From an uncultured Clostridia bacterium (GTDB lineage: Bacteria > Bacillota > Clostridia > TANB77 > CAG-508), in contig CANRKZ010000003.1 of assembly GCA_947631335.1 (NCBI GenBank), positions 1 through 57,093 of the forward strand: a stretch of 57,093 bases of DNA, read 5' to 3'. This document shows, one piece after another, positions 29,277 through 38,226 of the stretch. How positions within the stretch are numbered: the first letter of the stretch is position 1; each line of letters begins with the position of its first letter. The notes beneath the pieces are model-generated. The model was not told the origin of the DNA. It did no database searches and worked only from the letters and a program-made list of their open reading frames with translations. Both the position numbers and the translations under genes were made by a program.

Positions 29277-29417
29277 TTAAAGTATCATTTTGAATGTAGT
29301 AAAATCACAGAAAGCACCGTCACCAATTTTGGTTATACCATTTGGTACAATAACAGCGCTTTTCCTCCGGTATTTTTTTGCCTCTTTTCGTGTAAGTGGG
29401 TTAATATTTGAATACAT
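29277..29417 (-). pseudogene. Truncated BspA/LRR gene remnant (46 codons)
   Basis: Minus-strand ORF from ATG 29417, preceded by AGAGG. It reads MYSNINPLTRKEAKKYRR, then VPNGITKIGDGAFCDFTTF, the beginning of one LRR_5 repeat, and stops at once with no further repeats. It looks like the 5' part of a BspA-type gene that lost its repeats. It contains an in-frame CGG (29367-29369) that is not a frameshift site for this reading frame, the only such case seen. Expression is unknown. Confidence 0.55.
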
Positions 29418-29671
29418 TTTAAAACCTCTAAAAAATATTTTAATAATTGTTGTTATAAGATATCTCACCTTTTTCTTTCGTAAAAATAAAATCTAATAGA
29501 TTCTATTTTTTAAATAGATACTTAGTTAAGTAATCCAATCAACTCAACAATTATGTATAAGCAATTATATTATAATGAACATAACTTTATAATATTTTAA
29601 ATTTTTGTTCACGATATAGACATAATTACTATTTATAATATATAATATAGAAAATATGGGAGTAGATAAAA

Positions 29672-30346
29672 ATGGATAATTATATTTTAGTTGTAGATGA
29701 TGAAGCTAGAATGAGAAAATTAATAAAAGATTTCTTAGTAGCAAAAGGATTTAATATTTTAGAAGCAGAAGATGGAGAAAAGGCTTTAGAATTATTTGAA
29801 GAAAATAAGTATAAAATTAATTTAATTTTATTAGATGTTATGATGCCAAAATTAGATGGATGGTCTGTTTTAAGACAAATAAGACAAGAATCTAATATTC
29901 CCATCATTATGCTAACAGCCAGAGGAGAAGAGCAAGACGAATTATTTGGATTTGAACTTGGAGTGGATGAATATATAGCAAAGCCATTTAGTCCAAAAAT
30001 TTTAGTAGCAAGAGTGGAAGCTATTTTAAAAAGAATCAATCAGAATCTAAAAGAAATTAAAGAATATGGTGGCATCGAAATCGATAAAGAAGGAAGAACC
30101 GTAAAAGTTGAAGGAAAATTAGTAGAACTTAGCTTAAGGGAATATGAGTTGTTAACGTATTTAATAGAAAATAAGAACATAGCATTATCAAGAGATAAAA
30201 TACTAAATAATGTTTGGAATTATGATTATTATGGAGATTCTAGAACCATTGATAGTCACATAAAAAAGATTAGACATAAGCTAGGAAAAAAAGGAAAATA
30301 TATCAAGACCATAAGGGGTATTGGATATAAATTTGAAATAAAATAG
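29672..30346 (+). CDS. OmpR/PhoB-family response regulator
   Basis: 224 aa. Receiver domain with acidic pocket (VVDDEAR), phospho-acceptor Asp in LLDVMMPKLDGW, Thr in MLTARGEE and Lys in IAKPFSP. C-terminal winged helix with LSLREYELLTYLIEN and DSRTIDSHIKKIRHKL. It acts with the kinase that starts 16 bp downstream. Target genes are unknown; the neighbouring sortase/surface-protein pair is one candidate. Confidence 0.93.
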   Translation: MDNYILVVDDEARMRKLIKDFLVAKGFNILEAEDGEKALELFEENKYKINLILLDVMMPKLDGWSVLRQIRQESNIPIIMLTARGEEQDELFGFELGVDEYIAKPFSPKILVARVEAILKRINQNLKEIKEYGGIEIDKEGRTVKVEGKLVELSLREYELLTYLIENKNIALSRDKILNNVWNYDYYGDSRTIDSHIKKIRHKLGKKGKYIKTIRGIGYKFEIK

Positions 30347-30362
30347 TAAGAAGAGGATAAAA

Positions 30363-31865
30363 ATGAAAGAAAAGATAAATCCATTAAAATCAGTAAGAGT
30401 TAGACTATTTTTTACATTATCTTTGGTAATCGTAGTAATTATTCTGTTTCTAATATTAGTCAACAATTTTGTTTTGGGAAAATTTTATTTATACAGCAAA
30501 AGGCAAACTTTAAAGTCAGTTTATGAAACAGTAAATGATTATTACAATAAACAACAAGGAGAAAATTTAGAAAAACAATTAGAACAAATTGCGATACAAA
30601 ACAATTTTGATATATTAATTCGAAATAATGAAAATGTTAATATTTATACTTCTAATAAAGATTTCTATTCGACTTTTGGACAAATGAATGAAATGACTAG
30701 TAGATTTAATACTGGCGCTGGAGAGATAATAGAAAGAAGTGAAAATTTTGTTATTACAGAAATTAAAGATAGTAGAAATGGTATAACTTATATATTATTG
30801 GCATCTATTTTGGATAATGGATATTTATTATATATTAGAATACCCATTACTTCTATACAAGAAAGCGTAAAGATATCAAACAACTTCTTATATTTAATGG
30901 CAGGTTTTACCATTTTAATTGCGGCAGTAATTGTATCCTATGTATCCAGAAAATTCACAGATCCAATCTTACAATTAAACGATATTGCAAAAAAAATGGC
31001 CAACTTGGACTTTAGCCACAAATATCAAACTACAGATACAGATGACGAGATAAACAATTTAGGGAAAAGTATTAATGTTATGTCTGATAAATTAGAAAAA
31101 ACAATAAAACAGCTAAGAAGTAGTAATATAGAATTAGAAAAAGATATTGAAGAAAAATCAAAAATAGATGAAATGAGAAAAAGCTTTATATCTGATGTAT
31201 CCCATGAATTAAAAACACCAATTGCTTTAATACAAGGATATAGTGAGGGACTTTTAGAAAATGTAAATTCAGATGAAGAAAGTAGAAAGTTTTATTCAGA
31301 AGTCATTTTAGATGAGACTAATAAAATGGATAAATTAGTAAAACAACTTTTAGAACTAATGAAATTAGAATATGGAAAAAGAGAATTCAATGATACAAAA
31401 TTTAACATAGTAGAAGTTGAGAAAGAAGTTATAAGAAAATCACAAGTGATATTAGAAGAAAGAGCAATAAAGGTAGAATTTGATACATTAGAGGAAATTA
31501 ATGTAGTAGCAGATGACTTTTATATTGAGCAAGTAATTACTAACTATATTACAAATGCAATTAAACACGCAAAAGAAGTAGATGGTAAAAAAGTAATTGA
31601 AATAAAAAATGAAGTAGATATTAAGCAAAATAAAGTAGAAGTAAAGGTCTTTAATACTGGTGATAATATTTCAGAAGATCAAATAGGTCGAATTTGGAAT
31701 CGTTTTTATAAGATTGATGAATCAAGGAATAGAACAGATGGAGGAAGTGGTATTGGACTAGCTTTTGTAAAAGCAGTTATGAATCATTATAAGAATAGTT
31801 ATGGAGTTATAAATAAAGAAAAAGGTGTAGAATTTTATTTTGACTTAAATTTGGAAATAGATTAA
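30363..31865 (+). CDS. Membrane sensor histidine kinase
   Basis: 500 aa. Two transmembrane helices (about 14-36 and 175-195) flank an extracellular sensor domain of about 135 residues. HAMP (FTDPILQLNDIAKKMANLDF), HisKA with the phospho-His in DVSHELKTPIALIQGYSEG, then HATPase (NYITNAIKHA, GGSGIGLAFVKAV). Partner of the adjacent response regulator. The ligand cannot be inferred. Confidence 0.93.
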   Translation: MKEKINPLKSVRVRLFFTLSLVIVVIILFLILVNNFVLGKFYLYSKRQTLKSVYETVNDYYNKQQGENLEKQLEQIAIQNNFDILIRNNENVNIYTSNKDFYSTFGQMNEMTSRFNTGAGEIIERSENFVITEIKDSRNGITYILLASILDNGYLLYIRIPITSIQESVKISNNFLYLMAGFTILIAAVIVSYVSRKFTDPILQLNDIAKKMANLDFSHKYQTTDTDDEINNLGKSINVMSDKLEKTIKQLRSSNIELEKDIEEKSKIDEMRKSFISDVSHELKTPIALIQGYSEGLLENVNSDEESRKFYSEVILDETNKMDKLVKQLLELMKLEYGKREFNDTKFNIVEVEKEVIRKSQVILEERAIKVEFDTLEEINVVADDFYIEQVITNYITNAIKHAKEVDGKKVIEIKNEVDIKQNKVEVKVFNTGDNISEDQIGRIWNRFYKIDESRNRTDGGSGIGLAFVKAVMNHYKNSYGVINKEKGVEFYFDLNLEID

Positions 31866-31887
31866 TCTAGCATAGGTTAATCTATTT
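31856..31887 (+). terminator. Rho-independent terminator after the kinase
   Basis: ATAGATTAA and TTAATCTAT pair around an 11-nt loop, followed by TTTTC. It overlaps the kinase stop codon. Confidence 0.65.
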
Positions 31888-31935
31888 TTCATAAAAGTAT
31901 AAAAAGAAAATGTCGAATTTTGCGACGAAAAGTTC

Positions 31936-31964
31936 TTTACAAATAGCAAAAAATGTATTATTAT
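31936..31964 (+). promoter_or_regulatory. Sigma-A-type promoter of the sortase operon
   Basis: TTTACA at 31936-31941, 17-bp spacer, TATTAT at 31959-31964. The leader to the sortase ATG is about 100 nt and AT-rich. Confidence 0.7.
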
Positions 31965-32071
31965 GAAATAAGAGTTAACTCATAAATTTTTAAAATCAAA
32001 TTTTTAAATTCATTTTTAATCTGTAAAATTTCAAAAAACAATTAAATAAGTTAGGAGGTACCTATATATGT

Positions 32072-32683
32072 ATGTTTCGTTATAGCACGATATATATCAA
32101 TATTATTAGTTTTGTTATAGCAATCATCTTATTTTTAATCGTAAATTTATTTTTTTCAAATATTTATTTATTTACACCAAAGGGTATATTTAAAGTAAGT
32201 TTTAAAGTCAATAATGAAAACATTCAAGTAAATTCAAATGAAACGGAAGAAAATATAGAAAAAGAAAATACAAAAGATAAAACTTTTGAAACATGGTATT
32301 TAGAAATTCCTTGCATTAATTTAAAGGCAAATATACAGGAAGGAACAACAAAAGAAATAATGGATGACTTTATAGGCCATTTTGAAGAAACTAAAAAAGA
32401 CGAGGGAAATATTGGTCTAGCAGCACATAATAGAGGATATAAAAACAACTATTTTCAAAATTTAAAACAATTAAAGGAAGGAGATGAAATATATTACCAA
32501 TACCAGGATATTAAAAAAGAATATAGTGTAATAAAGCATGTTATTATAAAAGATACAGATTGGACAAATTTAGAAAATACAAATGAAAATACGATCACAC
32601 TTATTACTTGTGTTGAAAATCAACCAGAATACAGAAGATGTATACAAGGAAGAGAAAAAATAGAAGAAAGTGAGGAAAATTAA
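32072..32683 (+). CDS. Sortase (class D-like)
   Basis: 203 aa. N-terminal membrane anchor (about 9-30), then a sortase barrel with the catalytic His in LAAHNRG, Cys in TLITCVENQ and Arg in YRRC. It cleaves LPxTG-type signals and attaches proteins to peptidoglycan. The strong AGGAGG at 32053-32058 is 13 bases from this ATG; a closer ATG at 32068 gives only a five-codon ORF (MYVSL) overlapping this start. The gene for a protein ending in LPVTGM starts two bases after its stop, so it is the probable substrate. Confidence 0.9.
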   Translation: MFRYSTIYINIISFVIAIILFLIVNLFFSNIYLFTPKGIFKVSFKVNNENIQVNSNETEENIEKENTKDKTFETWYLEIPCINLKANIQEGTTKEIMDDFIGHFEETKKDEGNIGLAAHNRGYKNNYFQNLKQLKEGDEIYYQYQDIKKEYSVIKHVIIKDTDWTNLENTNENTITLITCVENQPEYRRCIQGREKIEESEEN

Positions 32684-32685
32684 AT

Positions 32686-33999
32686 TTGAACAAAAAGAAG
32701 CAATTAAAAAATATCAGTTCACGAAGTAGACAAAAAGTAAAATTAATAAGAAGAATTAGTAGTTTAATGATTATAAGTATAGTATTTATCTTAAATATAA
32801 TAGGTTTTATAAATTCAGTCTATGCAGAAAATATAACTTCAGCAAATATTTATTCAATAGGAAACTGTGGGAATTTACTTACCTATAAAGGCTCAGTTGT
32901 AAAGGTAAGCTATGTACAGTATACGAAAGATGGTATAGATTATCCAGCTTATTGTCTAGATAAAACGAAGCCAGGAGCAGAATCATCTGCTTATACTGTA
33001 TCTGTTCAAAGTGCAATTCAAGATATTGGATTATGGAGGAGAATTGTTAATGGATATCCTTATAAAAGTATACAAGAACTAGGGGTAGCCAATAAAGAAG
33101 AGGCATTTACAGCAACAAAACAAGCAGTGTATTGCTATATTCATGGAAATAATCCAGAAGATTATGGAGCTATTGGAGAAGCGGGAGAAAGAACATTGAG
33201 TGCTATGAAAAATATAATTTATAATGCACAAAATTCAAATGAAACTAAAATATCTAGTAGTATTACAATAAATAAAATAGAAAACGAGTGGAAACAAGAT
33301 GAAAAAGAAAAGGAATATGTATCAAAAAGCTATACAGTAAAAGCGGGAGCAAATATTGAAAATTATAAAATAATACTAACAAAAGATGATGGAAAAGATT
33401 TAGGAGGGATTAAATTAACAAATAAAAATAATGAAGAAAAAACAGAATTTAGTCCAAATGAAACGTTTAAAATATTAGTACCAATTAAAAATATGAAAGA
33501 AAAAGGAAGTTTTAATTTAAAAGTAGAGACAAAAGTTAAAACAAAACCAATACTATATGGAGAAGCACCAAATAGTAACTATCAAGATTATGCATTAACA
33601 GCAGCAACGTATGAAGATGGAACTGGAAACATAAAGGATGAATATCAAAAAAATGAGACAAAAATCATAATTATAAAAAAAGATGAAGAAGATGGAAAAT
33701 TATTAGAAGGAGTAGAATTTGAATTATTAAATGAAAATAAAGAACCAGTATATACAGGACTAAAAACAAATGAAGAAGGAAAAATTGTAGTTGAAAATTT
33801 GATTCCAGGGAGTTATTATATAAGAGAAACCAAAACAATAGATGGTTATGAAATTTATGAACAACCTATTAAAGCAGAATTAGAGCTTAATCAAGAAATA
33901 ACGGTAACAGTAACAAATCATAAAGAAGAAAAACCACAAATTGATACAAGTAAAAGAGTAAGTAAAGAAGCAAAAAAATTACCTGTTACAGGTATGTAA
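32686..33999 (+). CDS. Secreted thioester/Cna-B surface protein ending in LPVTGM
   Basis: 437 aa from TTG 32686. Signal peptide (about 20-46, ending VYA). A thioester-domain-like segment contains AYCLDKTKPG and TKQAVYCYIHG, the Cys and Gln expected for a TQXA-type thioester that bonds covalently to host ligands. Then a beta-rich middle region and a Cna-B/SpaA domain (DGKLLEGVEFELLNEN, GSYYIRETKTIDGYEI). It stops directly after KKLPVTGM: the sorting motif is present but the usual hydrophobic helix and basic tail are absent. A terminator follows at once, so the end is genuine in this sequence. Operon with the sortase. Confidence 0.88.
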   Translation: MNKKKQLKNISSRSRQKVKLIRRISSLMIISIVFILNIIGFINSVYAENITSANIYSIGNCGNLLTYKGSVVKVSYVQYTKDGIDYPAYCLDKTKPGAESSAYTVSVQSAIQDIGLWRRIVNGYPYKSIQELGVANKEEAFTATKQAVYCYIHGNNPEDYGAIGEAGERTLSAMKNIIYNAQNSNETKISSSITINKIENEWKQDEKEKEYVSKSYTVKAGANIENYKIILTKDDGKDLGGIKLTNKNNEEKTEFSPNETFKILVPIKNMKEKGSFNLKVETKVKTKPILYGEAPNSNYQDYALTAATYEDGTGNIKDEYQKNETKIIIIKKDEEDGKLLEGVEFELLNENKEPVYTGLKTNEEGKIVVENLIPGSYYIRETKTIDGYEIYEQPIKAELELNQEITVTVTNHKEEKPQIDTSKRVSKEAKKLPVTGM

Positions 34000-34003
34000 A
34001 ATA

Positions 34004-34044
34004 AAAACAACTGATATAATAATTATATTAGTTGTTTTTTCTTT
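34004..34044 (+). terminator. Rho-independent terminator
   Basis: AAAACAACTGATATAAT at 34004-34020 pairs with 34024-34040 (one G-T), followed by a T run. Confidence 0.85.
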
Positions 34045-34063
34045 ATAATTATAATAAATATTA

Positions 34064-34092
34064 TTGAAAAAAAAAAGAAAAAAATATATAAT
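34064..34092 (+). promoter_or_regulatory. Sigma-A-type promoter
   Basis: TTGAAA at 34064-34069, 17-bp A-rich spacer, TATAAT at 34087-34092; drives the CNNM gene 37 bp downstream. Confidence 0.85.
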
Positions 34093-34128
34093 AAATACAA
34101 CAATTTCAAAAAAGGAGTAGATATTTAA

Positions 34129-35448
34129 ATGTTATCACAATTAATTATCTTGGCAATTTTAATTTTTTTCAATGCTTTTTTTGCAGCGAGTGAAATTGCA
34201 TTTATATCGTTAAATGATTCGAAAATAGAAAAACAAGCAAAAGAAGGAAATAAAAAAGCAAAACAGATTCAAAAAATGTTAAAGGTACCAAGTAAGTTTT
34301 TAGCAACTATACAAATAGGAATTACTTTAGCAGGATTTTTATCAAGTGCTTTTGCATCGGATACATTTTCAGAGAAGTTAGCACCAATGTTATATCAAAT
34401 TATGCCATTTTTTAGTATAGGAATATGGAAAAGTATTTCTATTATCATTATTACAATTATACTTTCTTTTTTTACATTGGTATGTGGAGAGCTTGTACCA
34501 AAAAGATTAGCTATGAAAAATTATGAGAAAATTGCTTTTAAAACCATTAATGTTATTCATGCAATTTCCATTATAGCTTCACCATTTGTAAAATTTTTAA
34601 CTTTTGTCACCAACGCAATTTCTAAATTATTTGGAGTGGGTGAAAATGAAGAAGAATTTGTAACCGAAGAAGAAATAAAAATGATGGTAGACCAAGGAGA
34701 AGAAAAGGGAACGATAAAAGAAGAAGAAAAAGAACTAATTAATAATGTTTTTGAATTTAATGATATAACAGTATCCGAAATTATGAAACATAGAAAAGAT
34801 ATTTTTGCAGTGGATATGAATATTAGCACCGAAGAGCTAATGGAAGAACTTTCAAAAGAAGAGTATCGCTATAGTAGAATACCTGTTTATGACGAAACGA
34901 TTGATGAAATAAAAGGTATCTTATATGTTAAAGATGTATTAAAGAATATCAATAAAAAAAGTTTTAAAGTAAAAAATGTGATAAAAGATGCCTATTTTGT
35001 GTCACAGAATAGATTAATCAATGAAGTTTTTAAAGAATTGCAAAAAAATAAAATGCAAATAGCTATTATTATAGACGAATATGGTGGAACAGCAGGGATA
35101 ATTACAATGGAAGATATATTAGAAGAATTAGTTGGTGATATTTATGATGAATATGATAAAGAAGAGAAAGAATTTGAGAAAATAGATGAAAATACCTATT
35201 TATTAGTTGGTAGTATGCCAATTCATGATGTGAATAAACTTCTAAATGCAGATATTCCAGAAGGAGATTATGATACATTATCGGGATTTTTGCAAGAGGA
35301 GTTAGGAAGAATACCAGAGGAAGAAGAAAATCCAATTATAGAAACACAGACAGTAACTTATAAAATAGAAGAGTATGAAGATAAAAGAATATTAAAAGTA
35401 AAAGCATATAAAAGTAAAATAGAAAATTTAAATGAAGTAGAAGAATAA
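34129..35448 (+). CDS. CNNM/HlyC-CorC family transporter (hemolysin-related)
   Basis: 439 aa. DUF21 transmembrane domain (about 1-190) with FFAASEIAFISLN and CGELVPKRLAM. Two CBS domains (about 210-330: SEIMKHRKDIFAVD, YSRIPVYDETIDEIKGILYV, IDEYGGTAGIITMEDILEELVGDIYDEYD) and a C-terminal CorC/HlyC domain (PEGDYDTLSGFLQEELGRIP). The family exports or senses Mg2+ and other divalent cations. An AAAGGAG site precedes ATG 34129. The next gene follows after 18 bp. Confidence 0.92.
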   Translation: MLSQLIILAILIFFNAFFAASEIAFISLNDSKIEKQAKEGNKKAKQIQKMLKVPSKFLATIQIGITLAGFLSSAFASDTFSEKLAPMLYQIMPFFSIGIWKSISIIIITIILSFFTLVCGELVPKRLAMKNYEKIAFKTINVIHAISIIASPFVKFLTFVTNAISKLFGVGENEEEFVTEEEIKMMVDQGEEKGTIKEEEKELINNVFEFNDITVSEIMKHRKDIFAVDMNISTEELMEELSKEEYRYSRIPVYDETIDEIKGILYVKDVLKNINKKSFKVKNVIKDAYFVSQNRLINEVFKELQKNKMQIAIIIDEYGGTAGIITMEDILEELVGDIYDEYDKEEKEFEKIDENTYLLVGSMPIHDVNKLLNADIPEGDYDTLSGFLQEELGRIPEEEENPIIETQTVTYKIEEYEDKRILKVKAYKSKIENLNEVEE

Positions 35449-35466
35449 GGAAAGAAGGATTAACTC

Positions 35467-37200
35467 ATGAAAAGGAAATTTATTATTCGAAATATTGTAA
35501 TATGTATAATATTTGTTATTATTATTAGTGTAATAGCTCATTATTTTATCAAAGAAAGTGGCAGAAAATATGAGATTGCGAAAGTAGAACAATATAATTA
35601 TTTTATTTTGAAACAAAATGACTTATCTGGAGTGATCGATAGGAGAGGAAATTTAGTAATTGAGACAAAATATGATGATATAAAAATACCAAATCCTGAA
35701 AAATCAGTATTTATATGTTATCAAGATGACGAAATAAAAGTTTTGAATGAAAAAAAAGAAGAGATTTTCAATGAATATGAAAAGATAGAGCCAATTCGAT
35801 TAAAAAATATTGCTAGTAATCTAATGTATGAAAAAAGTGTGCTAATGTATTATGAAAAGGGAAAATATGGTTTAATCAATTTTGAAGGTAAAAAAATAAC
35901 AAAACCAATTTATGATGAAATTGATGGATTACCATATAAAGAGGGAGAACTTTTAGTAAAGCAAAATGATAAATATGGAGTTATTAATATAAAAGGAAAT
36001 AAGCTAATCAACATAGAATATGACCAAATCAATGTAGATGGATATTATACAACAGAAAATGGATATCAATATGCTGGATATATTGTATCAAACAAAACAC
36101 AAGATGGATATCGTTATGGGTATATTTCAAACAAAGGGAAAACAATATTAAAAACAGAGTATAATCAATTGTCTAGAATAACAGAAATTCATGATAATGA
36201 AAATGCTTATTTAATAGGAGCAAAAAATGGGCAATTTGGTATGACAAAAAATGAAAAAGAGATCATAAAAAATGAATATCAATCTATCGTTTATGATGAA
36301 GCAAATCAATTATTAGTAATAGAAAAAAGTAAAAAATATGGAGTAGCATCTTTAGAAGGAAATGTTATTGTTCCAACACAATATAATCAGATTGATATTA
36401 CAGGAATTTATGTATATGCAAAAAATGAACAAGGGACAACGGTATATAATAGTAATGGAACAGAAGCTAACATTAATATTAATACAGCCATATTAAATAC
36501 AACTAATGAAAAATATAGAATTAGAATTAATAATGAAAATGGGACAAAATATGGTATTATTGGAAAAGATGGAAAACAAATAATAGAAGAAAAATATAAT
36601 TATATTGAATATTTATATGAGAATTATTTTATTGTAAGTTCTGAGGGCTCAAAATTAGGTGTGATAGATGATGACGACAAGATAAAAATTGGAATTGAAA
36701 ATGATTCACTTCAAAGGCTACAGGATACGAATATAATACAGGCAGTGACAGGGAATAATAATATGACTAAATTGTATGCAAAAGATATGACAGAAATTTG
36801 TGAAATGATAAATGCAACAGTAGAAGTAAAAAATGATTATATAATAATTTATAATGATACAGAGAAAAAGTATTTCGACAAAGAAGGAAAAGAATTAAAA
36901 AATTCAGAAGTGTATCTTAATAATCACCTATTTTCTAAAATGGAAAATAACCAATGGGGATTTGTAGATAAAGATGGAAATGTAGTAATCGAACCAAAAT
37001 ACGATAAGATAACAGAATTTAATGAATATGGTTTTGCAGCTGTAAAAAAGAATGGAAAATGGGGGTCAATTGATGAACAGGGAAAAGAAGTAATAGGGCC
37101 AACTTATGAGTTGAAAGAGGAGACAGAACCATTTTTTATCGGAAGTTATTATCAAGTAAAGTATGGATTTGGAGAAATTTATTTTACAGATGATAATTAA
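35467..37200 (+). CDS. WG-repeat protein with N-terminal membrane anchor
   Basis: 577 aa. One transmembrane helix (about 7-28), then many WG repeats of 45-55 residues with the pattern 'KYGLINFEGKKI...YDEI': KYGLINFEGKKITKPIYDEI, KYGVINIKGNK, RYGYISNKGKTI, KYGVASLEGNVIVP, QWGFVDKDGNVVIEPKYDKI, KWGSIDEQGKEVIGP. WG repeats form beta-propeller-like folds; the molecular role is generally unknown. Probably displayed outside the membrane. It follows the CNNM gene in the same transcription unit and ends at a terminator. Confidence 0.85.
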   Translation: MKRKFIIRNIVICIIFVIIISVIAHYFIKESGRKYEIAKVEQYNYFILKQNDLSGVIDRRGNLVIETKYDDIKIPNPEKSVFICYQDDEIKVLNEKKEEIFNEYEKIEPIRLKNIASNLMYEKSVLMYYEKGKYGLINFEGKKITKPIYDEIDGLPYKEGELLVKQNDKYGVINIKGNKLINIEYDQINVDGYYTTENGYQYAGYIVSNKTQDGYRYGYISNKGKTILKTEYNQLSRITEIHDNENAYLIGAKNGQFGMTKNEKEIIKNEYQSIVYDEANQLLVIEKSKKYGVASLEGNVIVPTQYNQIDITGIYVYAKNEQGTTVYNSNGTEANININTAILNTTNEKYRIRINNENGTKYGIIGKDGKQIIEEKYNYIEYLYENYFIVSSEGSKLGVIDDDDKIKIGIENDSLQRLQDTNIIQAVTGNNNMTKLYAKDMTEICEMINATVEVKNDYIIIYNDTEKKYFDKEGKELKNSEVYLNNHLFSKMENNQWGFVDKDGNVVIEPKYDKITEFNEYGFAAVKKNGKWGSIDEQGKEVIGPTYELKEETEPFFIGSYYQVKYGFGEIYFTDDN

Positions 37201-37203
37201 TTC

Positions 37204-37251
37204 AAAAGTTAATTTATTCTAAATTTAAATAGAGTAAATTAACTTTTTTTG
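37204..37251 (+). terminator. Rho-independent terminator
   Basis: AAAAGTTAATTTA at 37204-37216 pairs perfectly with TAAATTAACTTTT at 37235-37247, with T run. Confidence 0.8.
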
Positions 37252-37312
37252 ATTAAATTCATATAAAAAAGTAAATACTATTTAAAATAAGTAAAAGTAA
37301 GAAGGTGTTTTT

Positions 37313-38173
37313 TTGAAGTTAGGTTTGGCTTTATCAGGAGGTGGAATAAGAGGAATTGCACATGCAGGAGCTTTAAAAGCATTAGAAGATAATAAAATTA
37401 AAATAGATATAATTGGAGGTACAAGTTCAGGGGCACTCATTGCTTCTTTATATGCTTTAGGTTATTCACCATATTACATTTATATATTATTTAAGAGATA
37501 CTCAAAAGATATTGCTGGTATAAATTCAACACCTGTTATTTCTGGTATCAAAAATTTTATGATAAATAAAAAAGTAGAAATAAAAGGATTGAAAACAGGT
37601 AGAATTATAGAAGAAGCTTATAACCGATTAGCATTAAAAAAGGGAGCAAGAACAATAAAAGATATAAAAAGAATACCACTTGTTATTCCAGCAGTAGATA
37701 TAGGAAATGCGAAAGAATATATTTTTACAAATAAAATTCCTAGACAAAAAAATAATCAATCACAATATATAACAGACATAACTATTGGAAAAGCGGTGAG
37801 AGCCAGTAGCAGTTTTCCAGCTGTTTTTTGCCCTTGTAAATTTAAACAATATCGATTTATAGATGGAGGGGTATTAGATAATATACCTGTTTCAGAAGTA
37901 AAAAAACAGGGAGCAGACAAAGTGATTGCCATTAATTTTAAAGCAGATGATATTGATGAAAATAGTAATATTATGGATTTAGCAATGAGAACAATTGATA
38001 TTATGGGAAATAAGATTTCAGAAGAAAATTTAGAACAAAGTAATTTTGTTTTAACTATCCAAACCGATAGAACAGGACTTTTAGATGTGCAAAAATTAGA
38101 TAGTTGCTACCAATATGGATATCAAGCTGTAATAGAAAACCTAGATAAAATTAAGAAAATACTGTCAATATGA
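37313..38173 (+). CDS. Patatin-like phospholipase
   Basis: 286 aa from TTG 37313, which follows GAAGGTG. Oxyanion motif SGGGIRGIAHAG, nucleophile elbow GGTSSGAL (Ser in GxSxG) and catalytic DGG in RFIDGGVLDNIPV, the complete patatin set. The family hydrolyses acyl esters of lipids; in bacteria it is close to RssA/YchK. No signal peptide. It precedes the cysteine desulfurase by 53 bp. Confidence 0.92.
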   Translation: MKLGLALSGGGIRGIAHAGALKALEDNKIKIDIIGGTSSGALIASLYALGYSPYYIYILFKRYSKDIAGINSTPVISGIKNFMINKKVEIKGLKTGRIIEEAYNRLALKKGARTIKDIKRIPLVIPAVDIGNAKEYIFTNKIPRQKNNQSQYITDITIGKAVRASSSFPAVFCPCKFKQYRFIDGGVLDNIPVSEVKKQGADKVIAINFKADDIDENSNIMDLAMRTIDIMGNKISEENLEQSNFVLTIQTDRTGLLDVQKLDSCYQYGYQAVIENLDKIKKILSI

Positions 38174-38226
38174 TATTAAATATTGAATATAATATAAGTA
38201 TATTCTAAAATATAAGGAGAGCGAAT

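Larger units (their letters stand above)
29193..29671. other. 479-bp region with terminator and LRR remnant only
   Basis: Contains the mscS terminator, the minus-strand LRR fragment and an AT-rich leader. TATAAT at 29634-29639, 33 bp before the response-regulator gene, may be its -10, but no convincing -35 is visible. No RNA gene seen. Confidence 0.5.

Noticed and set aside
29290..29496. Plus-strand 68-codon ORF after mscS
   Set aside because: It is the antisense of the LRR remnant, whose minus-strand reading gives a recognisable LRR segment and a ribosome-binding site.
38183..38211. TTGAAT-17-TAAAAT as the cysteine desulfurase promoter
   Set aside because: Transcription would start at or inside the ribosome-binding site, leaving no usable leader.
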